NCBI GenBank assembly: GCA_015200345.1
Contig: CP054187.1
Coordinates: 914,470-978,469, forward strand
DNA length: 64,000 nt
Direction of reading: 5' to 3'
Origin: Planctomycetia bacterium
GTDB lineage: Bacteria; Planctomycetota; Phycisphaerae; UBA1845; UTPLA1
In this document: piece after piece, positions 1-8,150 of the stretch
How positions within the stretch are numbered: position 1 is the stretch's first letter
How the letters are laid out: each line of letters opens with the position of its first letter
Notes under the pieces: model-generated
Databases searched by the model: none
Told to the model about the DNA's origin: nothing
What the model saw: the letters and a program-made list of their open reading frames with translations, nothing else
Made by a program: the position numbers and the translations under genes

Positions 1-50
1 ATGGAAGGCATGATAAGCGATAAATCGCATCAGGCCTCGCCTGAAAACAC

Positions 51-147
51 TCCCTCTCCCTTGAAGGGAGAGAGCCGGGGTGAGGGTTGGTTTCGTCTTC
101 GTGCGGCTTTTCCCCTCACCCAACCCTCTCCCCAAAGGGGAGAGGGC
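51..147. repeat. Inverted pair of REP-like palindromic elements
   Basis: Two copies of one element lie head to head at about 51-90 and 111-147. Each contains an internal palindrome (CCCTCTCCC, short loop, GGGAGAG) followed by GGGTGAGGG. The second copy is the approximate reverse complement of the first, so the pair could fold into one large cruciform. Elements of this composition are common intergenic repeats in many bacterial genomes. The rest of positions 1-180 shows no gene. Confidence 0.7.
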
Positions 148-180
148 GTTTCAGACAAAACCTAAATAAATGGATCACGC

Positions 181-219
181 GAAAAAGAGAAGCCGACGGA
201 TCGTCATCCGCCGGCTTCT
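181..219 (-). terminator. Intrinsic terminator of the FG-GAP gene
   Basis: On the minus strand a 14-bp stem (AGAAGCCGGCGGAT with one G-T pair in the other arm, 188-201 against 206-219) with a GACG loop is followed by C and five T (182-186). It lies about 50 bases past the stop codon at 270, so it ends the minus-strand transcript of the FG-GAP gene. Confidence 0.8.
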
Positions 220-269
220 GGAAATCAACCCACACGATTCTGGCGACGGACAACTGGCCGCTTGTTCGA

Positions 270-3200
270 TCATCCGCCGGCGAGGTTGTTACTGCCTTGA
301 TTGTTGCCGTAGATGATGTAGACCTCGCCGGCCTCGTCGCGGCGCTGATTGGGCGATGAGGGATTCACGAAATCCGCCCGCATCGCCGCCACGCCGATGT
401 CATCGAACCCGTCGCCGTCGATATCCCCCAGGCCGCCGACCGAATCAAGCGGGGCTTCGTCGATCGTGCCCTGCGCGAAGCGGCTGACGAACACGATGCC
501 CGGCAACGGTGTCACGTTTCCGACCTTCACTCCCACCTGCGCGAGGTTGAAGCCCTGACCGCTGTTGTTGGTCAGGAACGTCGGCGAAGCATTGCCAAAG
601 ATCAGGTAAGCAACGCCCTTGCGGGCCACGCCGTTCACGACGCGCACCTCACCGGGACAGGCGATCAGCAGATCGCCGTAACCATCGCGGTTGAAATCAC
701 CGGCGCTGGCGATGCTGGCGCCGGCCATCGCGCCGGAATGGGCGCCGACAAATCGCACACCGGCCAGCGACGCCGTTCCGACCTGTTCCGGCGTGAAGCC
801 GTTTTCACCGGTCAACGGGCGATTGCCGAAGATGATTCCGACGTATCCCGCGTCCGCCCCGACGACGGCGTGGTCATAGCTGGGGCTGGCAAACGCGACA
901 TCATCGCGTCCATCGCCGTTCACATCCTGGATCGCCGTCTGAATCGCACCGAAGCGATCTTCCGAATGGGATCCGCGAATTTCCAATCGCGGAGGTCCGA
1001 TCGGCGCGCCGGGAGGCGGCGGATTGTCCGGATCCAGAACAGTCAACTGCGAATTGCCAAAGCCGCCCGAAGGCGTGAAGAGCACGTAGAAGACTCCGTT
1101 GTTGGTCAGGACCGGTCCGCCTGCGGTAATGCGTCGATCCGCACCCGGAGCACCCATCAGCACATCCGCAACACCATCCTGATTGAATTGCCCGGCCGTG
1201 CCGGCGTATCCCAGCTCATCCCCGGCGTCTGCGCCATACACGTTCACCCAGTTCGGCATCGGAATGGGTGCGCGACAGCAAATCGTAGGGTTCATTCCGA
1301 CGCAACCGCCGCCCGGACATATCCCAAAGACTGGAAACGACAGAACCCCATCGAGCGTGAAACCATCCGCAATGAAGTTGCTCGGCTGGAAGATGACGAT
1401 CTTCCCGCAACGATTCAGCGGCGTAACGATCGGCGGGACTCCCCCCGGAAGGCTGAATCCCGGCGACGAAATCACCAGCGAATTCAGGTTGGTATTGAAG
1501 AATGCCGGCAGAACACCGACCGTGCGGCCGTATTCATTGTCCTGGACGATCGGCGGTGCGTTTTCCCTATCGAGATAGGCTCCGCGAAGCCGCGCGCCGC
1601 GCGGGATGCTAGCCCCACCTTGGGCCACACCCTCGTCGTCCGCGATTCCTTCCGGATCAAACTGGCCTGCCGTCCCCGCATCCACAAACTGCGGGAAATT
1701 CGTTACAAGGTTGTTCGTTCCGTCGACCATGATGACCAAGCCGCCCAATGTCAAACCCAAGTCATCGTTGCTGTTCTGACTGCAATTCAAGGCATTCGGG
1801 AAACCGTCGTTGTAAGGGGTGTCGCACCCCCCCTCGACCGGATCGTCATCACCGTAGTCCCGTGCACCACCGACGTACGGCAACCCGAAGACAAGGTCAT
1901 CGATGCCGTCCGCCGTGACGTCCAGCCGCGCGATCGACGTCAGACCGGCCGACGTGGTGAAAGGATGCGCTCCATCGGTGAGCGAACCGGGCACGGATGG
2001 GACGGGGATGCGGCCCAAGGGCATGCCGTAGGTTGTCCCCCGGAAGAACGAGCCGACGCTGTTGATGCTGATGATGCCGCCGAATCGTCCGATGTTGGCC
2101 GCGTTGTACGGTGTCGGCAGATAGTCCGGCGGCGTCGGAAAATCAATCGGTGTTCCATCGACACCGGGCACGTCCGGGATTCCGTTCCCGTTCGTATCAA
2201 GCGGGAACGGGAGTTTCGAACGGCCGAAGATCTGATAGGCCGCGCCGGACTGGAAGCGGTTTCGAGGGCTGGCAAATCGGCCCGCGATCAGGAAATCATC
2301 GACCCCATCGCCGTCAAGATCACCGGAGGTTCGCATGATCGAACCGAGATTCTCCCCGACGCTGAAGCCCTGGAACCGCGCCCCGGCCAAGGAGAAGCCC
2401 AGCGAGCCGACATCCACCAAGCCGCTCGCCAGCGATGAAATCGTGATCGAACCCGTCGCGTAGGCATGGGCCGTCACCACGCCGTCGGTGATCGTCGCAC
2501 GCAGGAAGTATGGCTGCGTGCGGACCGGAATCTGCGCGAAGTCGATCGTGAAGCGGTATTCCTTGAACTCGCCGTCCTGCGGCGCGCCGGGGAACGGCAG
2601 CAAGCCGGGGACCGTCGGCGTGCCGAAGGTGCGTGGATTCGTGCGGATTTCAATGCTGTCGGCAGACTGAAGCTGCGCCAGATCCACCGGCGGTGCGGGA
2701 TCGCCGTCAAACGTCGGATCGGTGTTCAGCCGCACGGCCGACGGCAGAATAATGATGTTGCTCGCGGGATCCAGGGGATCGCCGGGGTTGTTCACGTCGT
2801 CATTGGTCGGGATGCGATCCTTGTCCAGCAGCAGCGTGATCTTGACGTTGTTGCTGTCGGTATCAGCGTAGATGTACCGCACCGTGACTTCGTCCTGAAC
2901 GGAGAGACCCAGGTTCGCCAGCGGTTCCAGAAACGTCAGCCGCGGCGGGCTGTTCAGCGGCTGCGACCCGCGCGGGGCGATGGAAATCACCGCGCCGTAG
3001 GCGACGCGCACCGGCTGGTTGCCCGTGCCGCTCAATGGATCAAAACTACCGTCGTCGATCTCGCCGAAGATCGTGTAAGCGCCGATCGGCACGTTGGTCG
3101 TGTCCCACTGCACGACGCCGCTGCCAAAGCCCGGGCCGATCTCAATTCCCTCGCTGATGGAGATCTGTTGTGCCGGCGTCGGGTTGGCTGACTGCGACGC

Positions 3201-3470
3201 GAAGATTCGCGCGACGCTGGCATCCTCCGCGTCGCTGCCGTTGAATTGAATGACGACCGGATCGCCCTGCTGCACGAAGTTGTTGCCGAAGTCGGTGACG
3301 ACGTTCGTGATCTGCAAGCGCGGGGCGGTGTTGCCGCCGGTCGGCGTGGGGAATGGCGAGGCGTCCCCGCCCAGGAATGGGCAGGTCGAGCCGAGTGCGG
3401 CGATGGCCAGACAACACATCCAGAGCGAGGCGGACTTGAACAGGCGGAATGCTTGACGACGTAGAGACAT
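270..3470 (-). CDS. Exported FG-GAP repeat (integrin alpha-like beta-propeller) protein
   Basis: A protein of about 1066 residues. The ATG at 3470 is preferred over an upstream in-frame start at 3530 because GGGAGG lies 10 bases before it and it is followed by a basic stretch (SLRRQAFR) and a hydrophobic segment ending in GSTC, giving an export signal. The C-terminal two thirds carry at least six FG-GAP/calcium-loop repeats such as GDLDGDGVDDFLIAG, QDVNGDGRDDVAFASP and GDIDGDGFDDIGVAA, which in this family fold into a beta-propeller. The N-terminal part has Ig-like beta sequence. It is probably a surface or periplasmic protein; the ligand is unknown. It is transcribed alone and ends at the hairpin at 181-219. 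Confidence 0.85.
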   Translation of the reverse strand: MSLRRQAFRLFKSASLWMCCLAIAALGSTCPFLGGDASPFPTPTGGNTAPRLQITNVVTDFGNNFVQQGDPVVIQFNGSDAEDASVARIFASQSANPTPAQQISISEGIEIGPGFGSGVVQWDTTNVPIGAYTIFGEIDDGSFDPLSGTGNQPVRVAYGAVISIAPRGSQPLNSPPRLTFLEPLANLGLSVQDEVTVRYIYADTDSNNVKITLLLDKDRIPTNDDVNNPGDPLDPASNIIILPSAVRLNTDPTFDGDPAPPVDLAQLQSADSIEIRTNPRTFGTPTVPGLLPFPGAPQDGEFKEYRFTIDFAQIPVRTQPYFLRATITDGVVTAHAYATGSITISSLASGLVDVGSLGFSLAGARFQGFSVGENLGSIMRTSGDLDGDGVDDFLIAGRFASPRNRFQSGAAYQIFGRSKLPFPLDTNGNGIPDVPGVDGTPIDFPTPPDYLPTPYNAANIGRFGGIISINSVGSFFRGTTYGMPLGRIPVPSVPGSLTDGAHPFTTSAGLTSIARLDVTADGIDDLVFGLPYVGGARDYGDDDPVEGGCDTPYNDGFPNALNCSQNSNDDLGLTLGGLVIMVDGTNNLVTNFPQFVDAGTAGQFDPEGIADDEGVAQGGASIPRGARLRGAYLDRENAPPIVQDNEYGRTVGVLPAFFNTNLNSLVISSPGFSLPGGVPPIVTPLNRCGKIVIFQPSNFIADGFTLDGVLSFPVFGICPGGGCVGMNPTICCRAPIPMPNWVNVYGADAGDELGYAGTAGQFNQDGVADVLMGAPGADRRITAGGPVLTNNGVFYVLFTPSGGFGNSQLTVLDPDNPPPPGAPIGPPRLEIRGSHSEDRFGAIQTAIQDVNGDGRDDVAFASPSYDHAVVGADAGYVGIIFGNRPLTGENGFTPEQVGTASLAGVRFVGAHSGAMAGASIASAGDFNRDGYGDLLIACPGEVRVVNGVARKGVAYLIFGNASPTFLTNNSGQGFNLAQVGVKVGNVTPLPGIVFVSRFAQGTIDEAPLDSVGGLGDIDGDGFDDIGVAAMRADFVNPSSPNQRRDEAGEVYIIYGNNQGSNNLAGG

Positions 3471-3564
3471 TTGGGCCGATCCTCCCGGTCTGGCTCGAAA
3501 CCTTGGCGTGCGCCCCCCGGCGTGTGGCAAGGCGGGTATGGTGGGACTACCTTGCAGCCATCCT

Positions 3565-3594
3565 ATGGTATTCTGCGGCGCGGCCCGCGGTCAA
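3565..3594 (-). promoter_or_regulatory. Possible sigma70 promoter for the FG-GAP gene
   Basis: On the minus strand TTGACC (3589-3594) and TACCAT (3565-3570) are separated by 18 bases, about 95 bases upstream of the start at 3470. The -10 match is only 4 of 6, so this is tentative. Confidence 0.35.
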
Positions 3595-3970
3595 GCCGAG
3601 GCGACTCGCAAACCCGTGTCACACAACTACTTTGCGCTCCAACAGATAGACGAACCGCGTTTCGCCCCCATAACCTCTGACCATCGGCTTGCGAGGAATG
3701 CCGACAACCGGTTCGGCAGGTCGTGAAAAAGCCGGCTGCGAACCGCTCCGGATATGTTGTAGGACGCTCCCACGTGTCTATAAGCGGCATCGCGGTGCGG
3801 AAAATCCGTCTTTCTCCGGTCAGCGGAATCACCCTGGTTGAAGGCATCTCTTGCCGGACAAGGCCCGCGTGGATCAATCACAAGATATTCGGACCGCTCC
3901 GCGCGGCAGTCGGTTAGAATGACCCGGCTGAAATCAGATTGGTACGTTCAACCGACGTCAGGACACCCAC
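3595..3970. other. Intergenic stretch without a recognisable gene
   Basis: This divergent intergenic region separates the FG-GAP gene from the radical SAM gene. Only short spurious frames are present. TAGAAT at 3915-3920, with no good -35 hexamer, could be the -10 element of the radical SAM gene. No repeat, RNA gene or terminator was seen. Confidence 0.5.
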
Positions 3971-5797
3971 ATGCTGGACCGGCGCATCAGTGATGAACTG
4001 CTTCCGTACGTGAAGCAACCCTCCCAATACATCGGTCGCGAGTTCAATCAACTCGTCCGCGACGGCGACTGGGACGCGGCGCAGGTGCGCGTCGTGGTCG
4101 GCTTCCCCGATGCCTACACGATCGGCATGTCGCACCTGGGATGCCAGATTCTCTACTGGCTTTGCAATCACACACCGGGCGTGTGCGCCGAGCGCGTCTA
4201 CTGCCCCTGGACCGACGCCGAGCAGCTCATGCGCGACAAGCGTATTCCTCTCTTCACGTGGGACACTCGCCGGCCGGTCAGCGAAGCGGACCTCTTCGCG
4301 ATCTCGCTTCAGTACGAGCTGGGGTTCACGGGTTTCCTGCAATTGCTCGATCTCGCGGGCATTCCGCTGCGCGCGGCCGAACGGGACGACCGTCACCCAC
4401 TCGTCATCGTCGGCGGGCCGCAGGCGGACAATCCGGAGCCGGTGGCCGACTTCGTGGACCTCGTCGTCGTCGGCGATGGCGAAGGGGCGATGGCGGCCAT
4501 TCTTGAATTATACAAAGAGCTTAAATCCAGCGGCGTGCGCCGGCGCGACATGATCGAGATCATGGCCCGGCGCTTCCCCTGGGCCTATGCCCCGAGCCTG
4601 TACGATGTGTCCTATCACGCCGACGGCACCATCGCCGGCGTGATTCCCCGAATCGCCGGCCTGCCCGCGCAGATCGAACGCTGCCAGACGCCCGATTTTG
4701 AAAACGCCCCCTTCCCCACGCGGCCGCTGGTCCCCTACGCCGAAGTGGTCCACGACCGCATGGCCGTGGAAGTCATGCGCGGCTGCCCGCAGCGATGCCG
4801 CTTCTGTCACGCCGGTTATACCAAGCGCCCCGTCGGCGTCCGAAGCGTCGAGAAGATTCTTTCGATTCTCGAAGAACAATACGCCGCGACCGGGCACGAG
4901 GAGATCGGCCTGTTGAGCCTTTCCACGGCTGACTACCCGCACCTGCGCGAGTTGTCGGCCCGCGTCAACGAGCGCTTCGCCGGACGTCACGTCAACATCT
5001 CCATGCCGTCGCTTCGCGTCGACAAGATGCTTCAGAACATCCCGTGGATGGCCAGCAGCGTGCGCAAGGGCGGGCTGACGATCGCCGTCGAAGCGGCGCG
5101 CGACACGCTCCGCGCCGCGATTCGCAAGAAAGTCACCGATGGCAACCTGATGGACGGCCTCGTCGAGGCGTACAAAGCCGGCTGGAACCGCATCAAGACC
5201 TATTTCATGGTCGGTTTCCCGGGTGAGACGCCGGACGATATCCGCGGGATTTACGAGCTGTCACGCGAGATGTCCGCCGCGCGAAAGCGCATCGGCAAGC
5301 CGCCCGCGTTCATCAACGCGAGCGTCGGCTGGCTTGTACCCAAGCCCTACACGCCATTCCAGTGGGCCGCGCAGCCTCGTATCGAATACTTCCAGGAAGC
5401 CCGGCGAATTCTCGCGGCGGCTGTTCACGCAGGCCGCACCAAGGCCGTACGCATCAGCACGCACGACGCGAAACGCTCGATTCTCGAAGCGGTGCTGTCG
5501 CGCGGAGACCGTCGGCTCTGCGCGGCGGTGGAACGGGCCTATCGACTCGGCGCGCGGTTCGACGGCTGGGACGAAGCGTTCGATTACGGCATCTGGCTGC
5601 GGGCGTTCGAGGCGACAGGCGTCGATCCCGATTGGTACGCCCACCGCGAGCGCGCGACCGACGAGATACTGCCGTGGGATCACATTCGATCCGGCCCGAA
5701 GCGCGATTATCTGCAAGATCAGTATTCCGACGTGTTCATCAAGACGGCGCAGCCCGCACCGGCGCCCGGCGTCCTGCCGCTGCCGATCCTGGCGTAG
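3971..5797 (+). CDS. B12-binding radical SAM protein (TIGR03960-like)
   Basis: This 608-residue protein matches the architecture of the TIGR03960 radical SAM family. It has an N-terminal cobalamin-binding-like alpha/beta region (about 40-200, with VIVGGPQADNPEPVADFVD and VVGDGEG) and a radical SAM barrel with the Fe-S motif C272-x3-C276-x2-C279 in EVMRGCPQRCRFCHAG. The C-terminus contains LPWDHI, typical of this family. The reaction is unknown. In many genomes this protein sits beside or is fused to a TIGR03936 (DUF2344) partner, thought to act in tRNA or rRNA modification; that partner is not in this window. The start is the ATG after AGGA at about 7-10 bases. It ends 3 bases from the convergent zinc-ribbon gene. 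Confidence 0.85.
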   Translation: MLDRRISDELLPYVKQPSQYIGREFNQLVRDGDWDAAQVRVVVGFPDAYTIGMSHLGCQILYWLCNHTPGVCAERVYCPWTDAEQLMRDKRIPLFTWDTRRPVSEADLFAISLQYELGFTGFLQLLDLAGIPLRAAERDDRHPLVIVGGPQADNPEPVADFVDLVVVGDGEGAMAAILELYKELKSSGVRRRDMIEIMARRFPWAYAPSLYDVSYHADGTIAGVIPRIAGLPAQIERCQTPDFENAPFPTRPLVPYAEVVHDRMAVEVMRGCPQRCRFCHAGYTKRPVGVRSVEKILSILEEQYAATGHEEIGLLSLSTADYPHLRELSARVNERFAGRHVNISMPSLRVDKMLQNIPWMASSVRKGGLTIAVEAARDTLRAAIRKKVTDGNLMDGLVEAYKAGWNRIKTYFMVGFPGETPDDIRGIYELSREMSAARKRIGKPPAFINASVGWLVPKPYTPFQWAAQPRIEYFQEARRILAAAVHAGRTKAVRISTHDAKRSILEAVLSRGDRRLCAAVERAYRLGARFDGWDEAFDYGIWLRAFEATGVDPDWYAHRERATDEILPWDHIRSGPKRDYLQDQYSDVFIKTAQPAPAPGVLPLPILA

Positions 5798-5800
5798 CGA

Positions 5801-6655
5801 TCAATCAAACACGGTGTAGGTCACAGCCAGCGCGACGTTGGCCGCGAGCAGCATGGGAATGAGTGTCGCCACGACGGCACGACTGCGCGTTGTGCATTGA
5901 TAATGCTCGATGCCGCACGAAACGACGAACACGTACCACAGCAACCCGACCGGCGGCAACAAGAACACGGCCGGAAGCACCGCGCTGCCGAATGCCACCG
6001 CGCGCACGGACTGATCCAGCTCGGAACCGGATTGCCCAAGCCCCCAGAGCACGGTTTGAATCAACGTGCCGAACAAGTAGTTCCAGCCGATCTGAATCAG
6101 CGGAATCGCAGCGAGCAGCACCAGGCCCTGGGGCATCGCCAGCCACGTGCCCACATCCGGCAGCCAGTTGATCAGCCCGGCCTTTCGGAAAAACGTGAAC
6201 ACGCCGGCGACCATGAACACCGCGATGTATGCGCACACGACCGAAAAGAGCGTCGCCCCGTGACCGCTGCTGGCAACCGACATCCGGAAGAACTCGCCGG
6301 GCTGGGTCGCGAGTCGCGTCAAGCCGTCGACAAAGGCGCGAGCCGTGCCCACGCGATCGCGCAGTTCCCACGGCGTGCCCTCGCGCGTCGGCTCGGCCAC
6401 GGCATCTGGCGAAAGCGGGTGAACCATCAGATGCGCCGCATCGAGCGCCTCACCGCAACTGATGCAGGTGAATCGCCGCGGATACGGCAATCCGTCAAAA
6501 TCCGTCCCGAGGTAGGGCTGATGACACGTGCGGCAGATGAAATGCACCGAGCGCGGCTTGAAGGCGTAGTCGGTCGTCTCGAACAGATGCCCGCACTCCG
6601 GACAACGATTGTCCGGCAGATCCCAAAGCAGGTAATTGCACTTGACGCAGTTCAT
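5801..6655 (-). CDS. Zinc-ribbon membrane protein (Yip1-like)
   Basis: A 284-residue protein with an N-terminal double zinc ribbon: CVKC and CPEC near residues 3-22, then CRTC and CISC near 41-67. The C-terminal half (about 130-284) holds four or five hydrophobic segments resembling the Yip1/DUF1282 membrane domain. The specific role is unknown. Its ATG overlaps the murA stop by 4 bases, so the two are translationally coupled and co-transcribed. This suggests, without proving, an envelope-related role. Planctomycete genomes contain many zinc-ribbon membrane proteins of this type. Confidence 0.75.
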   Translation of the reverse strand: MNCVKCNYLLWDLPDNRCPECGHLFETTDYAFKPRSVHFICRTCHQPYLGTDFDGLPYPRRFTCISCGEALDAAHLMVHPLSPDAVAEPTREGTPWELRDRVGTARAFVDGLTRLATQPGEFFRMSVASSGHGATLFSVVCAYIAVFMVAGVFTFFRKAGLINWLPDVGTWLAMPQGLVLLAAIPLIQIGWNYLFGTLIQTVLWGLGQSGSELDQSVRAVAFGSAVLPAVFLLPPVGLLWYVFVVSCGIEHYQCTTRSRAVVATLIPMLLAANVALAVTYTVFD

Positions 6656-8004
6656 TCCGGCAGCCGCTTGATGTCGGCCCCCAGCGCATTGAGCCGCTGC
6701 TCAAAGCGCTCGTAGCCGCGATCGATATGATACACGCGGGAGACCCGCGTTTGCCCCTTGGCCACCAGGCCCGCGAGGACCAGCGCCGCCGACGCACGCA
6801 GATCGCTCGCCATCACCGGCGCGCCGATCAGGTTCTTCACGCCCTCGACGATGACCGTCGGCCCTTCCTTGCGCAGCCGCGCCCCCATGCGGTTCAACTC
6901 CGCCACGTGCACAAATCGATCGGGGAAGATCTTCTCCGTGATGATGCTGTTCCCGTCGGCCAGGCACAGCAACACCATGATCTGCGCCTGCAAATCGGTC
7001 GGGAATCCCGGATACGGCTGGGTCGTGACGCTGACCGGCATCAGCCGGCGCGATGACGAAACCGTGACGCCGCCGGCATCGCGCTCGACGTTGACCCCGA
7101 TCGCGCGCAGGCGATCCACAAAGGCGAGCAGATGATCCAGCCGGCAATTGGGTATCGTGACTTCGCCGTTGGTGACCGCGGCCGCCGTCATGATCGTGCC
7201 GGCTTCGATGCGGTCGGGAATGATGGTGTATTCGCAGCCGCGCAGCGACTTGACGCCCTCGATGGTGATGCGCGGGGTGCCGTGACCGGTGATGTGGGCG
7301 CCGCAGGCGTTGAGGTAGTTCGCCAGGTCGACGACTTCCGGCTCGCAGGCGGCGGATTCGATCACGGTCGTGCCATGTGCGAGGCAAGCGGCCATCATGA
7401 CGTTGGCCGTGCCGAGCACCGTCGATCCGAACGGGCCTCCGAGAAACATCTCGGTGCCCTTGAGCTGCTTGGCTTTCAGGTGGATGTCGCCGCTGATCAA
7501 CTCGACGTCGGCGCCGAGGGCCTGCAACCCCATGACGTGCAACTCGACCGGACGATCGCCGATGTTGCATCCGCCGGGCAGGCTGACCTGCGCCTGGCGA
7601 CGCTTGGCCAGGAGCGGACCCATCACACAGACGCTGGCGCGCATCTTGCGCACCAGCTCATACTCGGCGTGACAATTCAGCTCGTCTTCCACCTTCAGGT
7701 GGATGTAGCCCTTCTCATCGCGCGAAACACTCACGCCCAGCCGCTCCAGCAGAACGGCGAGGTGCTTGATGTCTTCAAGATACGGAACGCCCTTCAGGAC
7801 GGTCTCGCCCTCGGTCAGAATCGACGCCGCCATGATCGGCAGCGCGGCGTTTTTGGCGCCGTTGACCGAAGTGGTCCCTCGAAGGCGGTTGCCACCGGTG
7901 ATCGCAAAGCAGTCCACGTCTTCACCCCTGACCGGAACGGTCGAACGCGCAGAGCCTCCATGCCTTTTCGCGGGCGAGGGAGGGGCAATCAGTTGAGTCA
8001 TCAT
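6652..8004 (-). CDS. murA: UDP-N-acetylglucosamine 1-carboxyvinyltransferase
   Basis: MurA transfers enolpyruvate from PEP to UDP-GlcNAc, the first committed step of peptidoglycan synthesis in the cytosol. The substrate-loop motif NGAKNAALPIMAAS and the catalytic-cysteine loop LPGGCNIGDRPVELH are both intact, so this should be a fosfomycin-type Cys enzyme, with Cys about residue 146. About 450 residues, slightly longer than the usual 420 because of a 30-residue N-terminal extension before the conserved FAITGGNRLRG. The start may be the ATG at 8004 or 8001; an upstream TTG at 8010 is also in frame. It is divergent from transketolase and coupled to the downstream zinc-ribbon protein. Confidence 0.96.
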   Translation of the reverse strand: MMTQLIAPPSPAKRHGGSARSTVPVRGEDVDCFAITGGNRLRGTTSVNGAKNAALPIMAASILTEGETVLKGVPYLEDIKHLAVLLERLGVSVSRDEKGYIHLKVEDELNCHAEYELVRKMRASVCVMGPLLAKRRQAQVSLPGGCNIGDRPVELHVMGLQALGADVELISGDIHLKAKQLKGTEMFLGGPFGSTVLGTANVMMAACLAHGTTVIESAACEPEVVDLANYLNACGAHITGHGTPRITIEGVKSLRGCEYTIIPDRIEAGTIMTAAAVTNGEVTIPNCRLDHLLAFVDRLRAIGVNVERDAGGVTVSSSRRLMPVSVTTQPYPGFPTDLQAQIMVLLCLADGNSIITEKIFPDRFVHVAELNRMGARLRKEGPTVIVEGVKNLIGAPVMASDLRASAALVLAGLVAKGQTRVSRVYHIDRGYERFEQRLNALGADIKRLPE

Positions 8005-8150
8005 ACCCAAGTCATCGGCAACGGTGAAGCCGTCGCAAAAGCCCCATCAGTCTCCTTGATCCGGTGTTGGCCACGCCGCGCCGACCGGTTACGCTACGCT
8101 CCGGTTCATTCGTCATACCACCTGTTGTCACCGCCTTTTCGGGAGCAGCA

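Noticed and set aside
738..2438. 566-codon plus-strand frame antisense to the FG-GAP gene
   Set aside because: Arg-rich shadow; the FG-GAP repeats on the minus strand are clear.
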